Of a stretch of 64,000 nucleotides of DNA, positions 34,461 to 43,534 are shown piece by piece; position 1 is the stretch's first letter; each line of letters begins with the position of its first letter. Where the stretch lies: positions 1 through 64,000 of the forward strand of contig JAJPJC010000050.1 of NCBI GenBank assembly GCA_021324445.1. The letters run 5' to 3'. Source of the DNA: Isosphaeraceae bacterium (GTDB taxonomy: Bacteria; Planctomycetota; Planctomycetia; Isosphaerales; Isosphaeraceae). The notes under the pieces are model-generated. The model did not search any database. It saw only the letters and a program-made list of their open reading frames with translations, and was not told where the DNA came from. The translations under genes were made by a program, and so were the position numbers.

Positions 34461-37292
34461 TCACCGGCCCCAGGGTCCGACCTGATCGGGGTCGGCGCCG
34501 ACGGCGGTTGAGGCCGAGCCCAGGTCGGCAATCGCGAAGTCGCGCGGCCGGAGCGGATCGGCCCGCGCGGCGGGGTCGGTGCGGTAGACCAGCGTGGTGC
34601 GGATGGGTTGGCTCTCGCGCGCGGCGACCTTGGACCAGCTCTCCAGATCGGTCACATCGGTCGGGGACGTGGCCGTGACGGGCCCCGATCCGGCCGCGGG
34701 GACGATCCAGGCTCGGCCGCGGATGTCGTACTGGTTGCCCTCGCCGAACCAACGGACCTGGCCGGTGGCCAGCGGGTTGCGCTTCCAGGCCACCAGCGCG
34801 GCGGTGCGGATGGCGCAGTGCTTGACTTCGACCTCCAGGTCGGGTGGGGAGGGTCCGCCGGCCAGGTCCAGCAGGCCCGCCGCTTCGACCGTGCAGTGAT
34901 CGAGGATCAGGCGCTGGGGCGTCCTGGTCCCCGCCCCCCCGCTGCCGAGGGCCTTGACTGTCACGCTCCAACCGCCCATCGTGAGCGGCCGCGCGGGAGC
35001 CGGGACAATCATCGTCTGGTGGATCCGTGCAAGGGCGCCGAGGTAGGCCGAGACCTCGATGGCCCGGTCGAACCCCTGCAACCAGCACCGATTGACGAGG
35101 AGCGATCCGCCGTCGGCCACGATCGCACAGGAATCGTGGCACCCGGCCCGGCCCGCCACCGCGAAGGCGCACCGCTCGATCTTGGTCCGCTTGCCGGCCG
35201 AGCGGATCACCGGCGGCGGGGCCGGGGCGGAGCCCGCCCCCGATCGGGGATAGCGGACCAGGATCGTCAAGCCGGACAGCTCCACGGACACATTGGATCC
35301 GGTCGTCACCAGGGGCCGGGAGCCATTCAGCTCGATGTCGAGAACCGGCGTGCATCCCCGGGCAGCGCGGATGATGAGGGACCCCGAGGCAGATTCGAAG
35401 TTGAGGGTTTGACCCGGGGGCAGGCGCAGCGGCTCGCGGTTCCGCAGTTCGACATAACGACCGCTGGAGATGGCCGTCCGAATGGCCTGGATGGGGTCCT
35501 CGGCGGGGATCCCCTCCTCGGCGGGGTCCTCCTCCCGACCCGGGGTGCGCAGGAGGATGGCCGGCGGGGCACCCCCGGACCGACTGGGGCGGTCGGCGGC
35601 AGCGGCCCGGGCCCGGTCCGATCCCGCCTCATGCCGAGTCCTCGACTCGGGGGCGACCGGCGCGGTCGGGCGCAGCGCTCCGGCCAGCCCGTAGAGGACG
35701 ATGACGACGGTGGCCAGCGCCGCCAGCACGATCAGCCCCCACAGCCATCCGGCCGCCGGCCACCACGCGGGTCCTTCGGCGGTCGAGGAGTTCGACCCCG
35801 GCTCGCCCGGCAGGAACACCGATCCGGTGCCCAGCGGGAACACACTGAGGAATCGCGGCTTGGATCGCGCCATCCCGGCGCTCAGCGAGGGCTCTGGGCC
35901 CAGGTCGACATTCAGGGGCACGTCCTGGCTCGTCGCGTCGGTCTCGTCGATCGGGGTGAGCAGGGGGACCGCCGGCTCATCGACCGGGGTCAGCAGGGGA
36001 ACCTCCGGCTGGTCGAGACCCGCACCGCCGGGGGACAGCGCCGCGCTGTGGGGCAGGTCGCCCCCCGAGCGTGGGAGGATCCCAGCCGCGGCCGCGATCC
36101 GAGGCGCGGCCCCGGCTTCGATTTCCTCCGAGCGCGGCGCCGGCGAGGCCGACGAGTGCACCGTCGGTGCGCCGGCAAGGGCCGCTCCGCTCGGATCGCC
36201 GGGCTCGGTCTCCGGCCGCGGCCCCGGCAGGGGCCGCCCGGCGTCGGCTCGACCACTGATCGCGGCATACTCGTCGGTGTAGGGCTCCAGCGCCTGCGCC
36301 AGGAGGGTCGGCGTCGCATACCGTTCGTCTGGCCCCTTCCGCATCATCCGGCGGACCACCTCGGCCAGACCCTCGGGCAAGCCCGGCACGAGCTGGTCCA
36401 GCGGCGTCGGCTCCAGGGCCTGATGCGCGAAGAGCTTCTCGGGCAGGCTGGGACTGGGGAACGGCACCTGACCGGCAAGCATATGATACAGCGTACAACC
36501 CAGCGAGTAGATGTCGCTGCGGATGTCGGCAGCGTGGGAATGCCGCGCCTGCTCGGGGGCGACGTAATCGAAGGTGCCGACCGTGGCCCCCTCGCGCGTG
36601 ACCCGATCCGATTCGGTCAAGTCGATCGCCAGTCCCAGGTCGGCCAGCTTGGCGATCCCATCGTGGGTGACCAGGATGTTGTACGGGTTGACGTCGCGAT
36701 GGATCAGCCCCTTGCGGTGGGCATGCCCCAACCCCAGCGCGACCTGCCGGACCAGCCGCGCCGCCGTGGCCGGCGGCATCGGCCCCTGCTCGGCGATCAA
36801 GGTCCCGATCGTCTTGCCCTCGATGTACTCCATCACCAGGTAGTAGCGGCCGTTGGACTCGCCGAAATCGTAGACCCGCACCAGGTTCTCGTGCTGAAGC
36901 TGCGCCCCGACCCGCGCCTCGCGCTGGAACCGGGCGATCGCCCGTGGATTGTTGATCCGCTCGGGGGAGAGGATCTTCAGCGCCACCCGGCGGTTCAGCC
37001 GGGTATCCCGCGCCAGGTACACCCGCCCCATCCCCCCTTGACCGATCAGGTCCAGCAGCAGGTACCGGTCGACCTTGAAGCCGCTGGTGCGCCCCGCCAG
37101 CAGTTGCTGCGCCTGCCAGAGGGTCAGCGCCTTGGACAGCACCGCCTGCCGCGCCAACCGACGATCGAGATGCTCGGGTGCTCGGCGCTTCGCCGGCGGG
37201 AGGGCATCCCAGCAGGCGGTCAGCCCCTCGACGTCCATCAGCCCGCTGAGGAGGGCCGCCTGCCAGAATCGCGACGCCTGGGGGTCAAGCAT
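34461..37292 (-). CDS. Large Ser/Thr kinase-like protein with altered catalytic loop
   Basis: A 943-residue protein. An N-terminal helical region (1-70) precedes the kinase domain (about 77-350): LIGQGGMGRVYLARD, K106 in VALKILS, then HRDVNPYN at 198-205, where the usual catalytic-loop Lys (HRDxKPxN) is Asn, and DLG at 218-220 in place of DFG; APEQARHSH follows. A Pro/Ser-rich linker leads to a membrane helix (WLWGLIVLAALATVVIVLYG) and an exported beta-rich C-terminus that looks like a right-handed beta-helix. The start at 37292 (MLDPQAS) is taken in preference to an upstream frame to 37340. It could be an active kinase with unusual chemistry or a pseudokinase. Confidence 0.85.
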   Translation of the reverse strand: MLDPQASRFWQAALLSGLMDVEGLTACWDALPPAKRRAPEHLDRRLARQAVLSKALTLWQAQQLLAGRTSGFKVDRYLLLDLIGQGGMGRVYLARDTRLNRRVALKILSPERINNPRAIARFQREARVGAQLQHENLVRVYDFGESNGRYYLVMEYIEGKTIGTLIAEQGPMPPATAARLVRQVALGLGHAHRKGLIHRDVNPYNILVTHDGIAKLADLGLAIDLTESDRVTREGATVGTFDYVAPEQARHSHAADIRSDIYSLGCTLYHMLAGQVPFPSPSLPEKLFAHQALEPTPLDQLVPGLPEGLAEVVRRMMRKGPDERYATPTLLAQALEPYTDEYAAISGRADAGRPLPGPRPETEPGDPSGAALAGAPTVHSSASPAPRSEEIEAGAAPRIAAAAGILPRSGGDLPHSAALSPGGAGLDQPEVPLLTPVDEPAVPLLTPIDETDATSQDVPLNVDLGPEPSLSAGMARSKPRFLSVFPLGTGSVFLPGEPGSNSSTAEGPAWWPAAGWLWGLIVLAALATVVIVLYGLAGALRPTAPVAPESRTRHEAGSDRARAAAADRPSRSGGAPPAILLRTPGREEDPAEEGIPAEDPIQAIRTAISSGRYVELRNREPLRLPPGQTLNFESASGSLIIRAARGCTPVLDIELNGSRPLVTTGSNVSVELSGLTILVRYPRSGAGSAPAPPPVIRSAGKRTKIERCAFAVAGRAGCHDSCAIVADGGSLLVNRCWLQGFDRAIEVSAYLGALARIHQTMIVPAPARPLTMGGWSVTVKALGSGGAGTRTPQRLILDHCTVEAAGLLDLAGGPSPPDLEVEVKHCAIRTAALVAWKRNPLATGQVRWFGEGNQYDIRGRAWIVPAAGSGPVTATSPTDVTDLESWSKVAARESQPIRTTLVYRTDPAARADPLRPRDFAIADLGSASTAVGADPDQVGPWGR

Positions 37293-37926
37293 GGAACATC
37301 CCGAAACGACGACACCCCGACCCATCATCCGCCACCGCACCGGGACCGACCACCGTCAGTCTACCATCTCCGCAAACGACCCTCAATCAGTCCATAACCA
37401 TTAGCGCGCCAATGACATCAGCAACCAACTCCCCTTCGCCGCGCCGCCGCAGCGACCCCGGCAGACTCCCATCTGGAGATCGCCGCTTCCCCAATTTCCC
37501 CCACCTCCCCAGGCCATACATGCACACACGCGAAACCGCGGCTCAGATTCCGCGTTCGTTGTCCCTCAGCGGTGGCGTTTCGAACCCGCGCTGCTTGGCG
37601 CGGTCCCGCCGAGCCGGGACAATCATGCCCGGGAACAGATCGTCCCACGACGTCTTCCCTTCGCAATCATGATCCCCTCTGATCTGGCGTCCGATAAATG
37701 GATCTTTGGACAGTTTCGATCAGCAAGAGACGAACGGGCTCGCCGCCGCCAGAAGCAGTGAGAGAGGTCGGCGAGGCACTCTAGCTGACGGCGGATCCCA
37801 CCGCGCTTGCCCCGGATGGCACGTTGTGCTAGCCTGCATGATGTCAATGAGGATTCTGAGCGTGATTGCAACCCCGCGTGAGTGATGGCGAAGGCATCCG
37901 TGTATCCTTCCAGGGGACTGATTTCG
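37293..37926. other. Divergent intergenic region, nothing recognised
   Basis: About 630 bases between the kinase (minus) and the spherulin-4 gene (plus). No supported gene or RNA. A TTCGAA-containing stretch near 37575 looks faintly tRNA-like but fails on stem pairing. Local G+C is lower than in the flanking genes. Confidence 0.3.
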
Positions 37927-39339
37927 ATGATCCGCGTGGTCTGCGCCTGCGGTCGGGTGTTCAAAGCGGAGGACCGTCACGCCGGGAAACGGACCAAGTG
38001 TCCGGTGTGTGGGGCGATGCTGACCATTGGCCGGACGCCGGTCTCCAGCTCCAGCGGAGGGGACGTGGACGAGGTCCCGTCGTGGTGGTATCCGAGTGAT
38101 CCCCAGGGTCCGGTCGACGGCTCAGGATTACCACCGCGCGGTGGCAGCGATCCGGAAGCGATCCCCACGGCGATCCTTCCTCCGGGAGGCGATGTGCAAC
38201 TGGCCGCCCAGCGCGCGCATCCGTCGCGGCGGCCGGCCTTGGCCTCGGGCGCCCGGCGGCCGGCCCCGGCGCGGCCCTTGTCGCGGGTGCGACGACTGTG
38301 GATCCTCTCGGTCGGTACCGCCGTGCTGGCGGTCTCGGCCCTGGGGTCTCTCGTCGTGATGCGGTCGGTGGCTCCTGAGCGCAGGACCGCACCCGCGGCG
38401 GCGAAGGACCTTGCCGCTCCGCCGGCCCAGTCGCGCCCTCCCGGTGGCGACGCGCCGGCACAGCCACCGCCGGAGCCGGGGCGCGGGGCCCAGCAGCCCT
38501 CGTCCTTGACTCCGACGGCCAACGCTCCCTCCAGGGCCGCGGCACCCTCCGGGCCTGCGCCTGAGCCCACGGGACCTGGCCGGCCCGGGGAGAAGGGAAG
38601 TGCCGCCCCGGAACCCTCGGCACGGATGGCCCGGAGGCTCCGACTCCTCGTGCCTGCCTATATTTACCCCAGTGGCGCGGGTCGCAAGCAGTGGCAGAAA
38701 CTGATCGAGGCCGCTGCCAAGGTCGAGGTCGTGGCCATCGCCAACCCCAGCACGGGACCCGGCCGGGAGCGCAATCCCGATTACGCCGGCATCTTCACCG
38801 AGGCGGCCAATCAAGGGGTCAAGCTGGTCGGTTATGTCAACACGCAGTATGCCGGACGATCGCGAGCGGAGGTCAAGCAGGACATCGATGCCTGGGTCCG
38901 GTATTATCCTCAGATTGCCGGCTTCTTCTTCGACCAGCAACCCCGCGAGGCCGAGTATCACCACCTGGACTACTATGCCGAGCTCCGCAGGTATGCCCAG
39001 GCGAAGCTCCGCGATCCCCTGGTGATCACCAATCCGGGAATCGCCTGCGATGCCGCTTTTCTCGCCCCGGCCGTCTCGGACGCGACCTGCGTCTTCGCCA
39101 ACTATGAGGGCTTTGCCGAGTTCGAACTCCCCGCGCCGCTTCGGTCTCATGACGCCTCGCGGTTCGCCGCGCTGGTGTACAACATCGCCGACGTCGACGC
39201 GATGCGCGCGGTGGTCACGGACGCGATTGTCAAGAAGATCGGCTACATCTATGTCTCCGACGAGAAGCCGCCCGTTCAGTGGGGCCGGCTGCCGCTCTAC
39301 TGGGAGACCGAGGTCGTGGCCGTCTCCCGCGTCCAGTAG
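37927..39339 (+). CDS. Zinc-ribbon, membrane helix and spherulin-4 domain protein
   Basis: A 470-residue protein. It starts with a zinc ribbon (VCACGRVFKAEDRHAGKRTK, then CPVCGA). A membrane helix sits near residues 128-147 (LWILSVGTAVLAVSALGSLV), followed by a Pro/Ala-rich linker of about 90 residues. The C-terminal 230 residues match spherulation-specific family 4: LLVPAYIYPSG, AIANPSTGPG, GVKLVGYVNTQYAGRS and GFFFDQQ. The spherulin-4 domain is a TIM-barrel-like presumed glycosidase; here it would face the periplasm. ATG 37927 has AGGGG upstream. The combination of a cytoplasmic zinc ribbon with this domain is unusual. Confidence 0.8.
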   Translation: MIRVVCACGRVFKAEDRHAGKRTKCPVCGAMLTIGRTPVSSSSGGDVDEVPSWWYPSDPQGPVDGSGLPPRGGSDPEAIPTAILPPGGDVQLAAQRAHPSRRPALASGARRPAPARPLSRVRRLWILSVGTAVLAVSALGSLVVMRSVAPERRTAPAAAKDLAAPPAQSRPPGGDAPAQPPPEPGRGAQQPSSLTPTANAPSRAAAPSGPAPEPTGPGRPGEKGSAAPEPSARMARRLRLLVPAYIYPSGAGRKQWQKLIEAAAKVEVVAIANPSTGPGRERNPDYAGIFTEAANQGVKLVGYVNTQYAGRSRAEVKQDIDAWVRYYPQIAGFFFDQQPREAEYHHLDYYAELRRYAQAKLRDPLVITNPGIACDAAFLAPAVSDATCVFANYEGFAEFELPAPLRSHDASRFAALVYNIADVDAMRAVVTDAIVKKIGYIYVSDEKPPVQWGRLPLYWETEVVAVSRVQ

Positions 39340-39649
39340 CGTCGCCCAGCCTGACCCGGTCGTGGATCCCGGCCGGAACGCGGTCCCGGCCCGCCCGCCT
39401 GCCGGTCGGCACCCGCGCTGCTTCCGAGCGACGCGCGGGGCTTTTGCGCGCCGGTGCCGTCACCGCGGAAGCGTCGCCGCGTTAGACGAATGACGGAACC
39501 GCGGCCCGCTCGGGTCGCGAGAGCCACCACTTCTCTGCTGGCGGATGAACCACGACGATGATGTTGTCCTTCGACGCCGACCGTCCGCTCGAGGCGGTCC
39601 TCCTGGATCGTCCCCAACTCCTGTCCCCAAGGCGGGAGGGCTGATCCCG
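39340..39649. other. Intergenic region, nothing recognised
   Basis: About 310 GC-rich bases between the spherulin-4 protein and the small zinc-finger protein. No gene, hairpin or repeat stands out. Confidence 0.3.
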
Positions 39650-39958
39650 ATGACGCGACCTCGATTGATCCTCCCGCGCGCCGATTCGGCCTGCGGCAAG
39701 ACGTTCTACAGCGACCGCCGCACCGCGGAGGCGCATCGCATCGGGCTGGAATTCTGGAACCAGGCCACCGGTCGAACCCGCGAGGGCTATCGCCTGGCCG
39801 TCTTCCGCTGCAAGCGCTGCGGCGGGTTCCACATCGGCCAGAGACCGATCGACCGCCTGCCGGCTCGCACCGAGCCGCGCACCGAGGACCCACCCGACCC
39901 GGAGGCCGACTCCCACTTCGAGCCGCGCGTGCGGCGAGTCTGCTGGTTCGGTGATTGA
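39650..39958 (+). CDS. Small CxxC zinc-binding-like protein
   Basis: A 102-residue frame from ATG 39650 with a strong GGGAGGG site. It reads ACGKTFYSDRRTAEAHRIGL, then FRCKRCGGFHIGQRP. Paired cysteines (CKRC) with a nearby His and an earlier Cys suggest a treble-clef or zinc-ribbon finger, like small phage or plasmid-type zinc proteins. The C-terminal 30 residues are acidic and disordered. No family name is recognised. Isolated on its strand; its neighbour converges on it. Confidence 0.55.
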   Translation: MTRPRLILPRADSACGKTFYSDRRTAEAHRIGLEFWNQATGRTREGYRLAVFRCKRCGGFHIGQRPIDRLPARTEPRTEDPPDPEADSHFEPRVRRVCWFGD

Positions 39959-40053
39959 CGTTGGCGATGGCTTTGTCCGCCGGTCGCGTGGTCCGCGGCC
40001 GCTGGGAGGCGGACGGTGAATCGCTGAAGCTGTCCGCCCCTGGTGTCATCGCT

Positions 40054-40614
40054 TCAGGAGGCATCCGAGCCCTCCGCGGTGACGATGGCCACTTCGTCCA
40101 TCCTCTTTAGGAAACGAGTCAAGCGGTCGTAGGCCTTTTCGGGTGTGACGGAGTCAGGTTCTGGGCCGCGCCGCCCGTGAGCCACCCGGTTCCGATATCG
40201 GCGTACCTGATTTACTTCCTCGACCAGGTTCGGATCGATCCCGCGAAAAGCTCGGGTTACCTTGCCGAAACTACCGACTCCAATGTCCTTCTTCAGCACC
40301 TCGACCGCATGCTCCACGGCGGGATGCAGTCGGGTCGGTAAGGAATTCTCAACATCGATCCGGGCCTGGTCGCGGACCATGGCCTCCAATACCGAAAGCA
40401 GCAGGAGCACGGCGAGGTCATCCAGATCATCCGAGATCGTCTTGGCACTGTCTTGGAGATCGATCGCCCTGACGGACCGAAAGCGGTTGTCGCGACCCAA
40501 GGCTTCCGCCCATTCTTGGCGGTTCCAGAATCGCTCACCGAGCCGATCCATGTCCCGAGCGAGCGTACGCACGCATTGGTACCATGCCCAAGCGTCATCC
40601 AGAGATGAAATCAT
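40054..40614 (-). CDS. HEPN-like protein with RNRVAH motif
   Basis: A 186-residue, mostly helical protein. Near the C-terminus the segment VNQVRRYRNRVAHGRR carries R141-x4-H146, the catalytic motif of HEPN ribonucleases, in the usual place at the start of a helix. Overall it resembles the RiboL-PSP/MAE_28990-type HEPN group. HEPN proteins often act as toxins or abortive-infection RNases. The gene overlaps the upstream gene by four bases (ATGA), so the two are translated together and probably form a pair. The partner is not the usual MNT nucleotidyltransferase. RNase activity is inferred from the motif only. Confidence 0.6.
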   Translation of the reverse strand: MISSLDDAWAWYQCVRTLARDMDRLGERFWNRQEWAEALGRDNRFRSVRAIDLQDSAKTISDDLDDLAVLLLLSVLEAMVRDQARIDVENSLPTRLHPAVEHAVEVLKKDIGVGSFGKVTRAFRGIDPNLVEEVNQVRRYRNRVAHGRRGPEPDSVTPEKAYDRLTRFLKRMDEVAIVTAEGSDAS

Positions 40615-41093
40615 GACATGAGATCCATCAGGATCTCCTGCAAGCGTTCCTTGGTGAACGGAGTGACCCCATACCGCTCATCATCGACCGCGTACCAGAC
40701 GTCCTGACCGTCCTGGATGGTTCGATAGAGGACGTATTTCCGTACGCCGCATTTGAGATCGACGCGCCCCGCCGCTCGAAACTCGCCACCGCTCGGGGGA
40801 GTAACGGATCCCACGACGTTGCGGCCCATCGGCACGACGTGGACGGAGGAATCACCGATCTCGATCCGAAGACCTTCGATATCGTACGTCCCCAATCCGC
40901 GCTCGTTCCGCTGGACCCACTCGCTATGAATCGGGATCCGCTCCGGGTCATCCTCCTCACGAAGCCAGGAGCGGATCTTTTCCTTGAGTCCCTCATAAGC
41001 CCGGAGCCAGTCCGCACGCCGCCGTCCTCTCTGGCTGTCCCGGGCCTCCTCCATCTTCCTGTCTACCCATTCCTTGAAGCTCAATTCAGGCAT
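40611..41093 (-). CDS. Unknown partner of the HEPN gene
   Basis: A 160-residue protein with a charged helical N-terminus (FKEWVDRKMEEARDSQRGRR) and a beta-rich C-terminal half: GTYDIEGLRIEIGDSSVHVV, GRVDLKCGVRKYVLYRTIQ and VWYAVDDERYGVTPFTKERL. I recall similar proteins in cyanobacteria and planctomycetes but no functional name. It overlaps the HEPN gene start by four bases and itself starts 14 bases after the polyferredoxin stop, behind AAGGGG. As the upstream gene of a coupled pair it would be the antitoxin or regulator in a toxin-antitoxin reading; that is inference. Confidence 0.6.
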   Translation of the reverse strand: MPELSFKEWVDRKMEEARDSQRGRRRADWLRAYEGLKEKIRSWLREEDDPERIPIHSEWVQRNERGLGTYDIEGLRIEIGDSSVHVVPMGRNVVGSVTPPSGGEFRAAGRVDLKCGVRKYVLYRTIQDGQDVWYAVDDERYGVTPFTKERLQEILMDLMS

Positions 41094-41107
41094 GGCCTAT
41101 CCCCTTG

Positions 41108-42790
41108 TCAAACCGACACCCAGTCTCGGCCCTGGCCTTCGACCAAAGAGAGCAGGAGCGAGCGGTCCTTGCTGCGGGATTCGCCGATGGCGGTGACATA
41201 CACGGCCGGGTCGTCCTTGACGGGGCACTCGTGCTCGCAGATGCCGCAGCCGATGCACTTGACGGGATCGATGTACGGCCGCTTGAGCTGGATGGTCGCG
41301 CCCCAGCGGTCGGTGACCTCGACGTTGCGGGTGAAGATGGCCTTGGGGCTGACCGGGCAGACCTCCTCGCAGACCACGCAACTGGTGTCCATCGCCCAGG
41401 GGAGGCACCGGCCCTGGTTGTAGAAGGCCGTGCCGGTCTTGACCGGCCCCTTCCCCTCGAACGGCCCGATGCCCAGCTTCTCGGCGATCGAGATCTCGCG
41501 GATGGCACCGGTGGGACAGACCTGGCTGCACAAGGTGCAATTCAGCTCGCACCAGCCCATCTTCGAGATCATGATCGGCGTCCAGAGCCCCTCGACGCCG
41601 GCTTCAAAGAGCGCCGGCTGCAAGACGTTGGTCGGGCAGACGCGGATGCACTGGTCGCACTTGATGCAACGCCTGAGGAACTCGTCCTCGGCGACCGAGC
41701 CGGGCGGCCGGATCACGCCCCGCTGGAAGTTCTTGCGCACCCCGCCCGAGAGCCGGGCCATCGGGAAGAAGAACAAGCCGAAGAGGCCCGCCAGCACCAG
41801 CTCGCGACGGCCCACCGCCGGGTTGGTCACCTCGCTGGCCTTGCGGGGGAGGAACCGGAACGACAAGGCGTCGTGCGGGCAGTCCTCGATGCAGTTCAGA
41901 CAGACGAAGCACTCGCTCTTGCGCAGGTCGGCCTGCGGGTCGGAGGCCCCCTCGCAGCTCTTGAGGCACAGGTCGCAGTCGGTGCAGCGCACCGGGTCGC
42001 GGTCGATCCGCCAGATCGCGAACCGGCTGAAAACCCCCAGCAACGCGCCCAGCGGGCAGATCGCCCGGCAGAAGAACCGGGGAATCCACCAGTTGGCCAC
42101 CAGGAAGCCGATGAAGATCAAGCCCACGATCCAGGCCTGCCAGTACTCGCGGGGTTCGGTGTAGATGCTCTCGGTCGCGTTGTGCACCGTCGGCAGCACG
42201 CTCGTGGTCATCGAGCGCACCGTCAGCGCGATCGGGTCCAGCAGACCGATCTGGAGCGAGCTGTTGCCCCGCTTGTGCTCCTCGGCCGCCCGGGCGATGC
42301 CCGTCTCGATCGCGGCGAAGACCCGGGAGACCCCGGCCTGCCGCAGCTCAGCCCCGCGGTAGGCATGCCAGATCTGGCCCGGGGCCGAGAAGGCCGTCGG
42401 GATGATCCAGAGCGCCGCCATCGCGAGCATGACCGCCAGGATGTAGTACTTCAGCGCGTAGATCTTGCGATAGCGGTTGACCTCGATCATCTGCTTGGTA
42501 TTGCGCCGGTTGCCGATCCAGCCGAAGAAATGGTGCAGGATGCCGAAGGGGCACATCCAGTTGCACCAGACCCGGCCCAGCATCATGGTGATGGCGATGA
42601 TCACCAGGCCCCAGACCAGGTTGCGGTAGATCGTATGGGTCGTCAGCGCCGTGGCCACGGCCACCAGCGGCGTGGCTTCCAGGAACAGCGACACCGGCCA
42701 CCCTTTGAGATAGCGCAGGTCGGTGATCACCAGGAAGAAGAGGAAGAGTCCCAGGAACAGGACTTCATAGGCGCGTCGGATCTTAACCAT
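41108..42790 (-). CDS. NapH/NosR-like membrane polyferredoxin
   Basis: A 560-residue membrane iron-sulfur protein. Early helices (YEVLFLGLFLFFLVITDLRY and others) carry cytoplasmic CNWMCP and, after a periplasmic loop, CRAICP, as in NapH/NosR/CcoG. Ferredoxin-type cysteine clusters follow: CTDCDLCLKSC, CFVCLNCIEDCP, CIKCDQCIRVCP, CELNCTLCSQVCP, CVVCEEVCP and CIGCGICEHECP, enough for several [4Fe-4S] centres. A further membrane helix (VLAGLFGLFFFPMARLSGG) lies between clusters. It would move electrons between the quinone pool and a soluble or periplasmic acceptor. It overlaps the Uma2 gene by eight bases and lies downstream of DUF362 and DUF6599. Confidence 0.87.
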   Translation of the reverse strand: MVKIRRAYEVLFLGLFLFFLVITDLRYLKGWPVSLFLEATPLVAVATALTTHTIYRNLVWGLVIIAITMMLGRVWCNWMCPFGILHHFFGWIGNRRNTKQMIEVNRYRKIYALKYYILAVMLAMAALWIIPTAFSAPGQIWHAYRGAELRQAGVSRVFAAIETGIARAAEEHKRGNSSLQIGLLDPIALTVRSMTTSVLPTVHNATESIYTEPREYWQAWIVGLIFIGFLVANWWIPRFFCRAICPLGALLGVFSRFAIWRIDRDPVRCTDCDLCLKSCEGASDPQADLRKSECFVCLNCIEDCPHDALSFRFLPRKASEVTNPAVGRRELVLAGLFGLFFFPMARLSGGVRKNFQRGVIRPPGSVAEDEFLRRCIKCDQCIRVCPTNVLQPALFEAGVEGLWTPIMISKMGWCELNCTLCSQVCPTGAIREISIAEKLGIGPFEGKGPVKTGTAFYNQGRCLPWAMDTSCVVCEEVCPVSPKAIFTRNVEVTDRWGATIQLKRPYIDPVKCIGCGICEHECPVKDDPAVYVTAIGESRSKDRSLLLSLVEGQGRDWVSV

Positions 42791-43457
42791 TGGTCCCTCC
42801 GGCGGGGGGCGTGTGAGGTCGCTTCGGGCGGCCCTTTTTTCGTTCCCACTGATCGGCTAGGGCAAGAAGTCTGGAGAGCGGCAGGACGAACCCAGGGAGG
42901 AGGTCGGTCTGATACGGCTGGTCTTCGGTCACGATCTCGAAGGTTGGCCCGGCGATCCCTTTGCGGTAGACCGTCATGATCCGGCGGAAACGGTCGATGA
43001 CCCAGTATTGCTGCACGCCGGCGTCGCGGTACTCATCGCGCTTGACCTCGTAGTCGCGGAGCACGTCACGGCGCCGTTTCGAGACGAATTCGATGACGAT
43101 CGAAGGGATATCCTTTTCCTCGTCCGGGACCCGGCCGAGTCCCGTCCAGACCACGCGGGCGGCACAGCGACGGTTCGTTGTCGGGACAATCTGTTGCGGC
43201 GCGGTCTCATCGACGACAGTGCCATTCGGATGGGTATTGCGATAGAGCCGGATGAGGTATCCCAGTTCATCGTTCGGGTTACGCTCGCCGATCCCAGGAC
43301 GTGGAGACACGACCAGCACTCCGTTGATAATCTGGTAACGATAGCCCCGCTCGAACGGCTCCGGCTGCCGCGCGTCGAACTGCTCCGGAGTCATCAATTG
43401 GCCCGTCGAGCCGGGGCCGAGCGTGACAAGGCGTTTCTTGGTCGCGATCTGGCTCAT
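42783..43457 (-). CDS. Uma2-family PD-(D/E)XK nuclease-like protein
   Basis: A 224-residue Uma2 (DUF820) protein. Recognisable parts: MTPEQFDARQPEPFERGYRY, VVSPRPGIGERNPNDELGYL, PSIVIEFVSKRRRDVLRDYE and YRDAGVQQYWVIDRFRRIMT, including the conserved Glu and the Tyr-Trp-Val-Asp end of the core. Uma2 proteins have a restriction-endonuclease fold, are highly expanded in cyanobacteria and planctomycetes, and have no agreed function. This copy sits inside an iron-sulfur operon and overlaps the polyferredoxin start by eight bases. The start at 43457 is chosen by family alignment; the ribosome site is weak. Confidence 0.82.
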   Translation of the reverse strand: MSQIATKKRLVTLGPGSTGQLMTPEQFDARQPEPFERGYRYQIINGVLVVSPRPGIGERNPNDELGYLIRLYRNTHPNGTVVDETAPQQIVPTTNRRCAARVVWTGLGRVPDEEKDIPSIVIEFVSKRRRDVLRDYEVKRDEYRDAGVQQYWVIDRFRRIMTVYRKGIAGPTFEIVTEDQPYQTDLLPGFVLPLSRLLALADQWERKKGRPKRPHTPPAGGTNG

Positions 43458-43534
43458 GATCGTGATCTCGCGTGCTGAATGACGGCCGCGGCGCGTGGTT
43501 CGACCATTCCTCTCCCGATCGAAAGACCTCAAGC

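Noticed and set aside
34608-37397. 929-codon open frame on the plus strand
   Set aside because: Antisense of the large kinase gene; composition (Gly/Arg/Gln-rich) is typical of GC-rich shadow frames.
37560-37620. Possible tRNA (GGGTTCGAAAC on the minus strand)
   Set aside because: The T-arm stem does not pair and no acceptor stem or anticodon arm can be placed.
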